DNA from: Muricoccus harenae
GTDB lineage: Bacteria; Pseudomonadota; Alphaproteobacteria; Acetobacterales; Acetobacteraceae
NCBI RefSeq assembly: GCF_009848505.1
Contig: NZ_WWDL01000016.1
Span: 1 to 64,000 of the forward strand
Reading direction: 5' to 3'
Length of the DNA stretch: 64,000 nt
The first letter of the stretch is position 1, and each line of letters begins with the position of its first letter. A model generated the notes under the pieces. The model saw only the letters and a list, made by a program, of their open reading frames with translations. It did not search any database and was not told the DNA's origin. Positions 11,727 to 19,997 of this stretch are shown here, in pieces. The position numbers were made by a program, and so were the translations under genes.

Positions 11727-12469
11727 AGCGAATTCTCCTAGCCGGGATGGCCCTGGTGCTGGGCTGCGGCATGGCGCTGGCCCAGGGGACCGCCCCATCG
11801 GGCTTCACGCCGGAGCAGCGCCAGGAGATCATCTCCATCCTGCGGGAGGCGATGAAGGCCGACCCCTCCATCCTGCGGGATGCCATCACGGCCATGCAGG
11901 AGGGCCAGCGCACGGAGCAGGAGAAGGCCCGCCGAGAGGCGCTGGCCGCGAACCATGACGCGCTGTTCAACGACGCGCGCGACCCCATCAAGGGCAACCC
12001 GCGCGGTAACGTGACCATCGTCGAATTCTTCGATGCCCGCTGCAGCTATTGCAAGGCGCTCCACCCGACCATGCAGACCTTGCTGCAGCAGGACGGCAAT
12101 ATCCGCGTGGTGATGAAGGACCTGCCGATCCTCGGCCCGAACAGCGTGGCGGCCAGCCGCGCGCTGTTGGCTGCGCAGAAGCAGGGCAAGTACGAGCCGC
12201 TCTATGATGCCCTGATGCGGCTGCGCACGGAGCCGACCGAGCAGGTGTTGCAGGCGGAGGCGCAGCGTGTCGGCATGGACTGGGCCCGGCTGCGGCGCGA
12301 CATGGCCGATCCGGCGCTGGAGGCGCGGCTGCAGGCGAATATCAACCTTGCCCAGCGCCTCCAGATCGAGGGAACCCCCGCCCTGGTGATCGGCGACACA
12401 TTGGTGCCCGGCGCCGTGGAACTGCCCCAGCTACAGCAGCTGATCGCCGAGGCGCGCCGCCGTGGCTGA
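11723..12469 (+). CDS. DsbA-family thiol:disulfide oxidoreductase
   Basis: This is a secreted thioredoxin-fold protein of 248 residues. It has a signal peptide (MKRILLAGMALVLGCGMA), a helical N-terminal region and the active site CSYC (Cys107, Cys110) in the context FFDARCSYCK. A C-terminal cis-proline segment reads EGTPALVIG. It resembles the Com1/ScsC-like branch of DsbA proteins more than E. coli DsbA, from the N-terminal extension. The start overlaps the M48 protease stop by 4 bases, which suggests joint production of envelope quality-control factors. Confidence 0.93.
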   Translation: MKRILLAGMALVLGCGMALAQGTAPSGFTPEQRQEIISILREAMKADPSILRDAITAMQEGQRTEQEKARREALAANHDALFNDARDPIKGNPRGNVTIVEFFDARCSYCKALHPTMQTLLQQDGNIRVVMKDLPILGPNSVAASRALLAAQKQGKYEPLYDALMRLRTEPTEQVLQAEAQRVGMDWARLRRDMADPALEARLQANINLAQRLQIEGTPALVIGDTLVPGAVELPQLQQLIAEARRRG

Positions 12470-13319
12470 CGAACCCAGCCAGGGCCCGGCCCACGCGGAG
12501 GAGGAGGGGCGCGGCATTGCCACCGACTTCTCTCGCCAGATGTCCTATGGCGGCTATCTCGGCCTGGACACGCTGCTCTCAGCGCAGAACCCGCGCTCGG
12601 ACAAGCATGACGAGCTGCTCTTCATCATCATCCATCAGGTGCAGGAACTATGGATGAAGCTGATGATCCGGGAAGTGGAGGTGGCGACGGGCTGCGTCCG
12701 TGCGGATCAGCTGCAGCCCGCCTTCAAGGGCCTCGCCCGCGTCTCCCGCATCCAGCGCCAGTTGGTGGAGGCCTGGGACGTGCTCTCCACCATGACACCG
12801 GCCGATTATCTTTCCTTCCGCGACGTGCTCGGCCAGTCCTCCGGCTTCCAGTCCTGGCAGTACCGGCTGATGGAAATTCTGCTGGGCGCGCGGGACGAGT
12901 TCATGCTGAAGCCGCATGCCCATGACGCGGCCCTGACGGCGCGGCTGCGCACAGCCTTCGATTCCCCCTCCCTCTACCAGGAGGCGCTGCGCCTCCTGGC
13001 GCGGCACGGCATTCCCGTGCCGGAGGCCGTGCTCAACCGCGATCCCGCCATGCCGCATGTTGAGGACGAGGGCGTGGTCGATGCCTGGGCGCAGGTCTAT
13101 CGCCGGAGCAACGACTATTTCGACCTCTACGAGCTGGCCGAGGAGCTCGTGGACCTCGAGGACGCCTTCCAGCAATGGCGCTTCCGCCACGTCACCACCG
13201 TGGAGCGCATCATCGGCATGCGGAAGGGCACGGGGGGCTCGGCCGGCGTTGCCTATCTGCGCCGCGCGCTGGAGCGACGCTTCTTCCCGGAACTCTGGAC
13301 GGTACGCGGCCGCTTGTAG
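12462..13319 (+). CDS. kynA: Tryptophan 2,3-dioxygenase
   Basis: This heme enzyme opens the indole ring of L-tryptophan to N-formylkynurenine, the first step of the kynurenine pathway. The 285-residue product has the hallmark SYGGYLGLDTLLSAQ, HDELLFIIIHQVQELW, QSSGFQSWQYR and the heme-ligand region RFRHVTTVERIIG. The start is a GTG that overlaps the DsbA-like gene by 8 bases; no ATG fits the conserved N terminus. Overlap with envelope-maintenance genes is functionally odd. A kynureninase-like gene lies 2.5 kb downstream on the other strand, but no formamidase gene is visible in the window. Confidence 0.96.
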   Translation: MADEPSQGPAHAEEEGRGIATDFSRQMSYGGYLGLDTLLSAQNPRSDKHDELLFIIIHQVQELWMKLMIREVEVATGCVRADQLQPAFKGLARVSRIQRQLVEAWDVLSTMTPADYLSFRDVLGQSSGFQSWQYRLMEILLGARDEFMLKPHAHDAALTARLRTAFDSPSLYQEALRLLARHGIPVPEAVLNRDPAMPHVEDEGVVDAWAQVYRRSNDYFDLYELAEELVDLEDAFQQWRFRHVTTVERIIGMRKGTGGSAGVAYLRRALERRFFPELWTVRGRL

Positions 13320-13363
13320 CGGCGCGGTAGGCAAGCCGCGATTCGGCGGGCGATGATACGGGC

Positions 13364-14614
13364 ATGAAGGTCCTCGTCCTCGGCGCCGGCGTGACCGGCC
13401 TGGCCGCCGCCTATCTCCTCGCCCGCGACGGCCATGCGGTAACGGTGCTGGAGCGCCGCTCCGGCGTCGCGCTGGAGAGCAGCCACGCCAATGGCGGGCA
13501 GCTTTCCTATTCCTATGTCGCGCCGCTGGCAGGGCCAGGCGTGATCAACAAGCTGCCGGGCTGGCTGCTGGACCGGGACAGCCCGGTGCGCTTCCGCCCA
13601 CGGCTGGATCCGGCACAATGGGCCTGGGGGGCGCGCTTCCTTGCGGCCTGCAACGCGAAGACGGCGGACCAGACCACGCGCCGCCTCCTGCTGCTCTCCT
13701 TCCTCTCGCGCGACCTCACGCGTGCGGTGATCGCAGAGCAGAATATCGACTGCGCCTTTACCCGTTCCGGCAAGCTCGTCGCCCATTCCGATCCAGCCGG
13801 TTTCGACGCGGCGCGCCGCCTGGTGGATTACCAACGGAGCCTGGGAAGCGAGCAGGAAGCGCTGTCGCGCGAGGAATGCCTCGCGGCTGAACCCTCTCTC
13901 GCCGGCATCGCGCATCGCCTCGTCGGCGGCATCCTCACGCGCGGCGAGGATGCGGCGGAATGCCGCCTGTTTTGCGCCGGGCTGGAAGCCGCGATGTGCG
14001 GCGGCAATCTCGGCGTGGATCTCCGCTTCGGCGCCGAGGTGCGGCAGATCCTCGCTGTCGGCGGCCGGGTTATCGGTGTGCTGACCGACCAGGGTGTGGT
14101 GGAGGCGGATGCGACCGTCCTGGCCATGGGCGCGGGCAGCGCGCGGCTGCTGTCACCGCTCGGTCTGCGCCCGCCGGTCTATCCGCTGAAGGGCTATAGC
14201 CTGACGCTGCCGATTGCGGCCGATTCCGCGGCGCCGCGGATCAGCGTGACGGATTTCGCAAAGAAGGTCGTCTATGCCCGGCTCGGCCAGAACCTGCGCG
14301 TCGCGGGCATGGCGGACCTGGTCGGCTACGACACGCGCTTCGATCTCTCGCGGCTGGATCTTCTGGTGCGCCAGGCGCGCGAGGCCTTCCCGGAGGCCGC
14401 CGACTGGCGGACCCTGCGCCCCTGGGCCGGGCTACGCCCCGCCACTCCCACCGCCATGCCGATCCTCGGCCCCGCGCCCGGCCTGCCGAACCTGCATCTG
14501 AACATCGGACAGGGCGCGCTGGGCTTCACCCTGGCGATGGGTTCTGCCCGTGTCGTGGCCGATCTGCTTGCGGGGCGGGCACCGCCTATTCCGATGGACG
14601 GTTTTGCTGCCTAA
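13364..14614 (+). CDS. FAD-dependent D-amino-acid dehydrogenase (DadA-like)
   Basis: This 416-residue flavoprotein of the DAO family has the dinucleotide-binding motif GAGVTGLAAAYLLA near the N terminus. It also has the DadA-type HANGGQLSYSYVAPLA and the C-terminal GWAGLRPATPT-like segment, read here as WAGLRPATPTAMPILG. The family oxidises D-amino acids to keto acids and passes electrons to the respiratory chain. It starts 44 bases after the tryptophan dioxygenase gene and precedes an amino-acid binding protein, so a role in amino-acid catabolism is likely. Exact substrate preference cannot be read. Confidence 0.9.
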   Translation: MKVLVLGAGVTGLAAAYLLARDGHAVTVLERRSGVALESSHANGGQLSYSYVAPLAGPGVINKLPGWLLDRDSPVRFRPRLDPAQWAWGARFLAACNAKTADQTTRRLLLLSFLSRDLTRAVIAEQNIDCAFTRSGKLVAHSDPAGFDAARRLVDYQRSLGSEQEALSREECLAAEPSLAGIAHRLVGGILTRGEDAAECRLFCAGLEAAMCGGNLGVDLRFGAEVRQILAVGGRVIGVLTDQGVVEADATVLAMGAGSARLLSPLGLRPPVYPLKGYSLTLPIAADSAAPRISVTDFAKKVVYARLGQNLRVAGMADLVGYDTRFDLSRLDLLVRQAREAFPEAADWRTLRPWAGLRPATPTAMPILGPAPGLPNLHLNIGQGALGFTLAMGSARVVADLLAGRAPPIPMDGFAA

Positions 14615-14682
14615 GCGGGCCTTTCCGCCCCAGGAACGCCCCGGCAGGATATGCGCCACCTGAACCAGGGACAGACCAGACG

Positions 14683-15738
14683 ATGCGATTCGCCCCGATC
14701 CTCGGCGCATTGGGCGCCGCGCTGCTTGCCTTCGGCTCGCCCGCCGGCGCCCAGACCCCGGCACCGGCGCCTGCCCCCGCCGTCTCCCGCGGCGCCACCC
14801 CGATCTTCGATGCGGTGAAGCAGCGCGACCATATCCGCTGCGGCGTCTCGCAAGGCACGCCGGGCTTCTCGGCGCCGGATAGCCAGGGCCGCTGGTCGGG
14901 CTTCGACGTGGAGTTCTGCCGCGCCGTCGCCGCCGCCGTCCTTGGTGACGCGAACAAGGTCCGCTACCAGCCCTATTCGGCGCAGCAGCGCTTCACGGCG
15001 CTGCAATCCGGCGAGATCGACATCCTCTCGCGCAACACCACCTGGACTTTCCAGCGCGACATCCAGCTCGGCCTCGAATTCACCGGCATCGCCTATTACG
15101 ACGGCGCTGGCTTCCTCGCCCGCAAGCAGCCGGGCCTGGAGAATGCCAAGGGGCTGGATGGCGCCAGCGTCTGCGTGCAGACTGGCACCACTAACGAGCT
15201 GATCGTCGCGGACTTCGCCCGCTCCAACAACATCACCCTCAACCCGCTGGTGATGCAGAACCTGGAGGAGATCTTCCAGGCCCTGTTCTCCGGCCGCTGC
15301 GACGCCTTCTGCTGGGACCGCGCGGCCCTGGCCGGCACCCGGCTGCGCGCGCCGAATCCCGACGAATTCGTGCTGCTGCCCGAGGTACTGAGCAAGGAGC
15401 CCTATTCCCCGGTGGTGGCGCAGGGCGACATGCGCTGGATGGAAATCGTCCGCTGGGTGCTCTTCGCGATGATCGAGGCGGAGGAACAGGGCATCACCAG
15501 CGCCAATGTGCAGGAGCGCCTGAACAGCACGGATCCGAACACCCGCCGCCTGCTGGGCGTGACCGGTGATTTTGGCGCCATGCTCGGGCTGAACAACCGC
15601 TGGGCCTATGAGGCGATCCGTCAGGTCGGGAATTATGGCGAGATGTTCGAGCGCACGCTCACGCCGATGGGGATCGACCGCGGCGTGAACCGGCTTTGGA
15701 GCAAGGGCGGGCTGATCTACGCGCCGGCCATGCGGTGA
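14683..15738 (+). CDS. Periplasmic amino-acid ABC transporter substrate-binding protein (AapJ/BztA-like)
   Basis: This 351-residue secreted binding protein begins MRFAPILGALGAALLAFG and has an Ala/Pro-rich linker. The mature part shows GVSQGTPGFSAPDSQG, VEFCRAVAAAVLGD, LSRNTTWTFQRD and GMDRG-like features (read here as GIDRGVNRLW). These are typical of general L-amino-acid binding proteins of the AapJ/BztA type. The family also includes a conserved cysteine pair in the binding lobe. No permease or ATPase gene adjoins it, so the partner subunits must be elsewhere or it is an orphan. A strong terminator follows. Confidence 0.92.
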   Translation: MRFAPILGALGAALLAFGSPAGAQTPAPAPAPAVSRGATPIFDAVKQRDHIRCGVSQGTPGFSAPDSQGRWSGFDVEFCRAVAAAVLGDANKVRYQPYSAQQRFTALQSGEIDILSRNTTWTFQRDIQLGLEFTGIAYYDGAGFLARKQPGLENAKGLDGASVCVQTGTTNELIVADFARSNNITLNPLVMQNLEEIFQALFSGRCDAFCWDRAALAGTRLRAPNPDEFVLLPEVLSKEPYSPVVAQGDMRWMEIVRWVLFAMIEAEEQGITSANVQERLNSTDPNTRRLLGVTGDFGAMLGLNNRWAYEAIRQVGNYGEMFERTLTPMGIDRGVNRLWSKGGLIYAPAMR

Positions 15739-15753
15739 GGTGAAAAGGGAAGG

Positions 15754-15777
15754 CCGGGGAGAAGGAATTCTCCCCGG
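15754..15777. terminator. Bidirectional intrinsic terminator between convergent genes
   Basis: The arms CCGGGGAGAA and TTCTCCCCGG form a perfect 10-bp stem closed by a GGAA tetraloop. On the plus strand it is followed by a T-rich tract (CTTTTTCTTC) starting about 10 bases on. On the minus strand it is followed by CCTTCCCTTTTC. It therefore ends both the binding-protein gene and the kynureninase-like gene. Confidence 0.8.
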
Positions 15778-15799
15778 ACCCCTCATCTTTTTCTTCGAG

Positions 15800-16936
15800 T
15801 CAGCGGAGGCGGTGGAGAAGTTCGTCCACTTCTTCCGAAGTTTGGTACGGGCCGAAGCCGAAGCGCAGACGGCGGCCACGGCGGTCGGTGATGATGCGCC
15901 GTTCCGCCAGTCGCGCCTGCCATGCCTGGGCATCGTCGAGGTCGAAGGCCAGGAAGTTGCCGCGGCGAGCTTCGCTGAGCGGGACGGCAAGACACTCAGG
16001 ATCGAGCCCCGTGCCGGAAAGCCCGGCACAGAAGCGTTCCTGCAGGGCGTGGGCATGCGCGTGGATCGCCTCCGCTGTCACGCCCAACCCGTCCAGCCAG
16101 CGCATCGCGGCCTCCAGCCGGTACAGGCCGGAGGGATCGAAGGTCGCGCCCAGGAAGCGGCCGCCATCAGGCGCGTAGCCCACCTTGCCATCGCTGGCGG
16201 CGAGGGCGCCGAAGGCGGCGTACCAACCGGTGTCGCGCGGGCGCGGCAGCCAGCCGGGCGGGCAATGCAGGAAGCAGCAGCCTTCCCCCGCCATGGCGTA
16301 TTTGTAGCCGCCGGCGGTGTAGAAGGCGCGATGCGCGATGCGTGACAGATCCACCGGCCGCGCCATGAAGGCGTGATAGCCGTCGATCACCAGCACCGCC
16401 TCGCCGGCCGCTTCCGCCAGTGCCTCCAGCCCCTCCAGCGCGAAGCCGGAGTGGAAGAACACCTGGCTTACCCAGATCAGGTCGAAGCCGCCGCGCGCCG
16501 CCTCCACCAGCCGTGCCAGGCATTCGGCGCCGGGCTCCGAGGCGATGCGCGTCACGGCGAGCAGGCCCTCCTCCTCCAGCCGCGCGGCCTGGCGGGCGAA
16601 GGAGTGGAATTCGCCATCCGTGGTCAGCACCCGCGCCGGGCGTCCCGCTGGCATGGTGCTGAGGATGCGCCGCACGAAGTCGTGCGTATTCGGCGCGAAG
16701 GCGAGGGTGGACGAGTCGGGTAAGCCGAGATGCCGCGCCACATGCGCCCGGCAGGCGTCCAGCACCGGGCCGAGCACGCTCTCCCATTTGTCATCCTGCA
16801 GCCGTGCCGCCTCGTCCCAGGCCCGGATCTGCGCATCGCGCGTCACATCGGGCCAGGGATGGTGGCTATGCGCGGCGAAATGCAGCCGTCCTGGCTCCGC
16901 CGAGAGGAAGCGCGAGAAATGCGCGCGCAGGTCCAT
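15800..16936 (-). CDS. Class V aminotransferase-fold enzyme, kynureninase-like
   Basis: This is a fold-type I PLP enzyme of 378 residues. It has AHSHHPWPDVT near the N terminus, a DGYHAFMARPVDLS segment with the PLP-contacting Asp, and AGGYKYAMAGEG, where Lys212 is the probable cofactor lysine. The TGWYAAFG stretch resembles the kynureninase GW motif. Kynureninase cleaves kynurenine to anthranilate and alanine, and the nearby tryptophan dioxygenase makes that role attractive. However, the canonical N-terminal GNSLG signature is replaced by AHSHH, so I withhold the symbol. The ATG follows a strong GGAGGAAA ribosome site. Confidence 0.82.
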   Translation of the reverse strand: MDLRAHFSRFLSAEPGRLHFAAHSHHPWPDVTRDAQIRAWDEAARLQDDKWESVLGPVLDACRAHVARHLGLPDSSTLAFAPNTHDFVRRILSTMPAGRPARVLTTDGEFHSFARQAARLEEEGLLAVTRIASEPGAECLARLVEAARGGFDLIWVSQVFFHSGFALEGLEALAEAAGEAVLVIDGYHAFMARPVDLSRIAHRAFYTAGGYKYAMAGEGCCFLHCPPGWLPRPRDTGWYAAFGALAASDGKVGYAPDGGRFLGATFDPSGLYRLEAAMRWLDGLGVTAEAIHAHAHALQERFCAGLSGTGLDPECLAVPLSEARRGNFLAFDLDDAQAWQARLAERRIITDRRGRRLRFGFGPYQTSEEVDELLHRLR

Positions 16937-17103
16937 GCAGTTTCCTCCGGCCGGCCTCCGGATTGCCCGTCCGGGGCCACCGTATAGAGTGGCGGAATGA
17001 GTCCGGGAATGGCGAGAATCCGTCAGCCCGCGGGCCTGCACCGCCCTGCCCCGGCATGGTCCGGGCCGGCGCCGCGCCGCGCCGCGCCGTGATCAGGGAG
17101 AGC

Positions 17104-18069
17104 ATGAGCTTCCCCGTCCGCGTCCCCGTGCCCGATCTGCGCGAGGCAGCGCGCGGCAACACCGGGATCGATGGCGTCTGGCGCTTCGATTCGGGCCGGC
17201 CAGGGCCGCATGCCGCCATCGTCTCGCTGATCCATGGCAATGAATTCGCGGGAGCGGCGGTGCTGGCCCGCTGGCTGCGCGCGGGGCTGCGGCCGGCGCG
17301 CGGCGTGCTCACCCTTGTCTTCGCCAATCTCGACGCCTTCTCGCGCTTCGACCCATCTGATCCGACCCTCTCGCGCTATGTGGACGAGGACCTGAACCGC
17401 CTCTGGAGCCCCGCGATCCTGGATGGCCCGCGCGACAGCCTGGAACTGCGCCGTGCACGCGCGCTGCGCCCGGTGGTGGAGGCGGCGGATGTTCTCCTGG
17501 ACCTGCACTCCATGCTCTGGCCCTCCGATCCGCTGATCCTGACGGCGCCTTCCCCCGCGGCGCTGGAACTGGTGCGCGCGATCGGGGCGCCACTCACCAT
17601 CGTTGCGGACAGCGCTCATCCGGAAGGCCCGCGGTTGATCGACCATGCTCCTTTCAAGGTGCCGGGCACGCATCGGGTCGCGATGCTGGCCGAGGCCGGG
17701 CCACATTGGGAACCCGAGACCGAGGCGGTGGCGGAAGCCTGCGCGACCGGGCTGCTGCGTGTGCTGGGGATAATCACGACACCTGCGCCGCCGCGTGACC
17801 CACCCGTTGTTCTGCCCAACGCCGTCTGGACGGTGACGCGGGGCATCGCCGCCGCCTCCCGGCAATTCGCCTTCACCCAGCCCTTTCGCGGCGGCACGGT
17901 GATCCCGCGCGCGGGCACCCTGATCGCGCGGGACGGGGTGGCGGAAATTCGCACACCGCATGACGATTGCATGCTGGTGATGCCCTGCCCGCAGGTGATG
18001 CGCGGGCATGTGGCGGTGCGGCTGGCGCGGCGGATGGAAGGGGCGGGCGGCTGGAGCAGTCCGCAGTAG
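17104..18069 (+). CDS. Succinylglutamate desuccinylase / aspartoacylase family zinc hydrolase
   Basis: This M14-like hydrolase has 321 residues. The zinc-binding motif HGNE occurs in SLIHGNEFAGA, DEDLNRLW follows, and the second metal ligand is in LLDLHSM. These are the standard AstE/AspA family elements. Members deacylate N-acyl amino acids. The neighbourhood of amino-acid catabolic genes fits, but the acyl substrate is unknown. The start was set at an ATG preceded by CAGGGAG; longer readings run into the divergent promoter region at 16937-17103. Confidence 0.86.
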   Translation: MSFPVRVPVPDLREAARGNTGIDGVWRFDSGRPGPHAAIVSLIHGNEFAGAAVLARWLRAGLRPARGVLTLVFANLDAFSRFDPSDPTLSRYVDEDLNRLWSPAILDGPRDSLELRRARALRPVVEAADVLLDLHSMLWPSDPLILTAPSPAALELVRAIGAPLTIVADSAHPEGPRLIDHAPFKVPGTHRVAMLAEAGPHWEPETEAVAEACATGLLRVLGIITTPAPPRDPPVVLPNAVWTVTRGIAAASRQFAFTQPFRGGTVIPRAGTLIARDGVAEIRTPHDDCMLVMPCPQVMRGHVAVRLARRMEGAGGWSSPQ

Positions 18070-18089
18070 GGCCGGAAGCGTGATTCTCG

Positions 18090-18860
18090 CTAGGCCGCCG
18101 CTGGCTCGCCTTCCACCGGTACCTTCCCATCCGCCCGGATCAGCGCCGCGATCTCGGCCGCGGCGGCATCGAGCGCCGCCTCGTCCGTGCCCTTGGCCAC
18201 CAGCGCCACGCCGTTCCCGCCTTCGCGGTAATAAGGGTAGGAGCCGATATCGAGCATCGGGAAACGCGCCTGGATGGCGGAGAGGCCCTCGGCGATCTGC
18301 CCTTCCAGCAGCCCGTTGGCGTGAAGCGCGCGGGACTTCACGGGAGTGCCGCCCTGCAATGTCGGCGCCACCACCTCGAACATGCTGCGCATGATGCGCG
18401 GCACGCCCGCCATGACATGCACGTTCTCCATGATGAAGCCCGGCGCCGAGGTTTCTGCGCAGAGGATGGGCGTGGCGCCGCGCGGCAGGGTGGCCATGCG
18501 GAGCCGTGCCGGGTTCATCTCCACCGGCGGATTCCGGCGCGCGTAGTCGGCGGCCATGATGGCGCGGGAGGGCTCATGCACCTCCCAGGGTACGCCGAAG
18601 GCGCGGGCGACGCATTCGCTGGTGATGTCGTCATGCGTCGGCCCGATGCCGCCGGTGGTGAAGACATAGGTGAACTTCGCCCGAACCTCGTTCACCGCAT
18701 CGATGATCGTCTCCGGCACGTCCGGGATGACGCGGGCCTCGCGCAGCGGGATGCCCAACTCGCCCAGCCGGGTCGCAATGAACTTCAGGTTCGCATCCTG
18801 GGTTCGACCCGAAAGCACCTCATTGCCGATGATGAGCAGGGCGGCCGTCGGTTGTGTCAT
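18090..18860 (-). CDS. CinA-like molybdopterin-binding domain protein
   Basis: This 256-residue protein is a MoCF_biosynth/CinA N-terminal-like domain. It shows IIGNEVLSGRTQDAN at the N terminus and the binding loop TTGGIGPTHDD. It also has the characteristic GFIMENVHVMAGVP segment. CinA proteins of this type include ADP-ribose or nicotinamide-nucleotide hydrolysing enzymes, but stand-alone N-terminal domains like this one are not assigned a reaction. It lacks the C-terminal deamidase domain of full CinA. It converges on the AstE-like gene with a 20-base gap. Confidence 0.88.
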   Translation of the reverse strand: MTQPTAALLIIGNEVLSGRTQDANLKFIATRLGELGIPLREARVIPDVPETIIDAVNEVRAKFTYVFTTGGIGPTHDDITSECVARAFGVPWEVHEPSRAIMAADYARRNPPVEMNPARLRMATLPRGATPILCAETSAPGFIMENVHVMAGVPRIMRSMFEVVAPTLQGGTPVKSRALHANGLLEGQIAEGLSAIQARFPMLDIGSYPYYREGGNGVALVAKGTDEAALDAAAAEIAALIRADGKVPVEGEPAAA

Positions 18861-18953
18861 CTGGCGTTTCTCTTGAGCGGTGCATGAAGGGTCGCCGGTT
18901 CCGCCGCCACGTCAAGCCCGCGAACCGGGAGGCGAGGCCTCCCGGCAAGTCCA

Positions 18954-19970
18954 TCAGAGAAAGTCGCGGAGCAACGCGACCAGGGGCTTGTCCGCCGGCG
19001 GCATGGCGTAGCCGCCCAGCTTCTCGGGCCGCACCCAGGCCAGCGCCTGGCCTTCCCGCCCCTCCACCGTGCCGTTCCAGCGGCGGCAGAGGTAGAGCGG
19101 CATCAGCAGATGCCGGCCTTCCAGCGGATGGGAGGCGAAGGCGAAGGGCGCCAGGCAGGTGGCGGAGACATCGATCCCCAGCTCCTCCCGCAGCTCCCGG
19201 ATCAGCGCGACCTCCGGGGTCTCGCCGGGGGCCAGCTTGCCGCCGGGGAATTCCCAGAGACCTGCCATGGGCTTGCCCTCGGGCCGGCGGGCCAGCAGCA
19301 CGCGGTTGTCGGAATCGATCAGCGCGCAGGCCGCGACCAGCAGCAGGTTTGGCCCCGGCGCCGCGACGGGCGATGTGGCGGCGGGCGCCTCGGGAACCTC
19401 CGCCTCGATGGGGCCGGACAGCTCGGCACGCCCGGCGCGGAAGCGGCGCACCGGCAGGCGGGCGTTGCGGGCGGTGAAGTCCTGCTCGGCCCAACCATCC
19501 TCAAGGAAGCCGATCCGCGCCAGCACGGCGGCGGAGCGCTTGTTCTCCTCCAGCACCGAGGCATGGATCACGTCGAGGTCGAGATTGGCCAGCGCCCAGC
19601 GCGCCAGCCGCCCGGCAGCCTCGGGCCCGATCCCCTGGCCCCAGTGACGGCGGCCCACCCAATAGCCCAGCTCCGCATGGCGCGGCGTATCGGGCGCAGT
19701 GGTGAGGCCGACGCAGCCGACCAGCGCGTCATCCCGAGTGATCGCGAGGTGCCAGGCGGTGCCGGCCTCGATCTGCGCACGGGTGGAGGCGATCCACTCA
19801 TCCGCCAACTCGCGCGGATAGGGGAAGGGGACGCGCGCCAGCATGCGCGCCACCTCCCAGTCATTCACCAGCCGGTGTAGCTGGACCGCATCCGCCCCCT
19901 GCAGGGCGCGGAGGGTCAGCCCCCCCGCGCGCAGCGGCGTGAAGATCGCATCCGTCACGTCAAGATCCAC
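18954..19970 (-). CDS. Fused GNAT acetyltransferase and Nudix (MutT-type) hydrolase
   Basis: One 338-residue frame holds two enzymes. Residues 1 to about 185 are a RimJ/RimL-like GNAT domain (ELGYWVGRRHWGQGIG, then NKRSAAVLARIGF). After a short linker rich in Ala and Pro, the second half is a Nudix domain with the box GGKLAPGETPEVALIREL followed by REELGI. Its sequence AACALIDSDNRVLLARRP is typical of 8-oxo-dGTP diphosphatases of the MutT type, which clean the nucleotide pool. In other alphaproteobacteria I recall separate GNAT and mutT genes downstream of argJ, so this may be a fusion of neighbours. It lies about 13 kb from argJ here. No frameshift is needed to join the halves. Confidence 0.88.
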   Translation of the reverse strand: MDLDVTDAIFTPLRAGGLTLRALQGADAVQLHRLVNDWEVARMLARVPFPYPRELADEWIASTRAQIEAGTAWHLAITRDDALVGCVGLTTAPDTPRHAELGYWVGRRHWGQGIGPEAAGRLARWALANLDLDVIHASVLEENKRSAAVLARIGFLEDGWAEQDFTARNARLPVRRFRAGRAELSGPIEAEVPEAPAATSPVAAPGPNLLLVAACALIDSDNRVLLARRPEGKPMAGLWEFPGGKLAPGETPEVALIRELREELGIDVSATCLAPFAFASHPLEGRHLLMPLYLCRRWNGTVEGREGQALAWVRPEKLGGYAMPPADKPLVALLRDFL

Positions 19971-19997
19971 GGCGGCCTCCGGACAGGAGGCGCCGGG

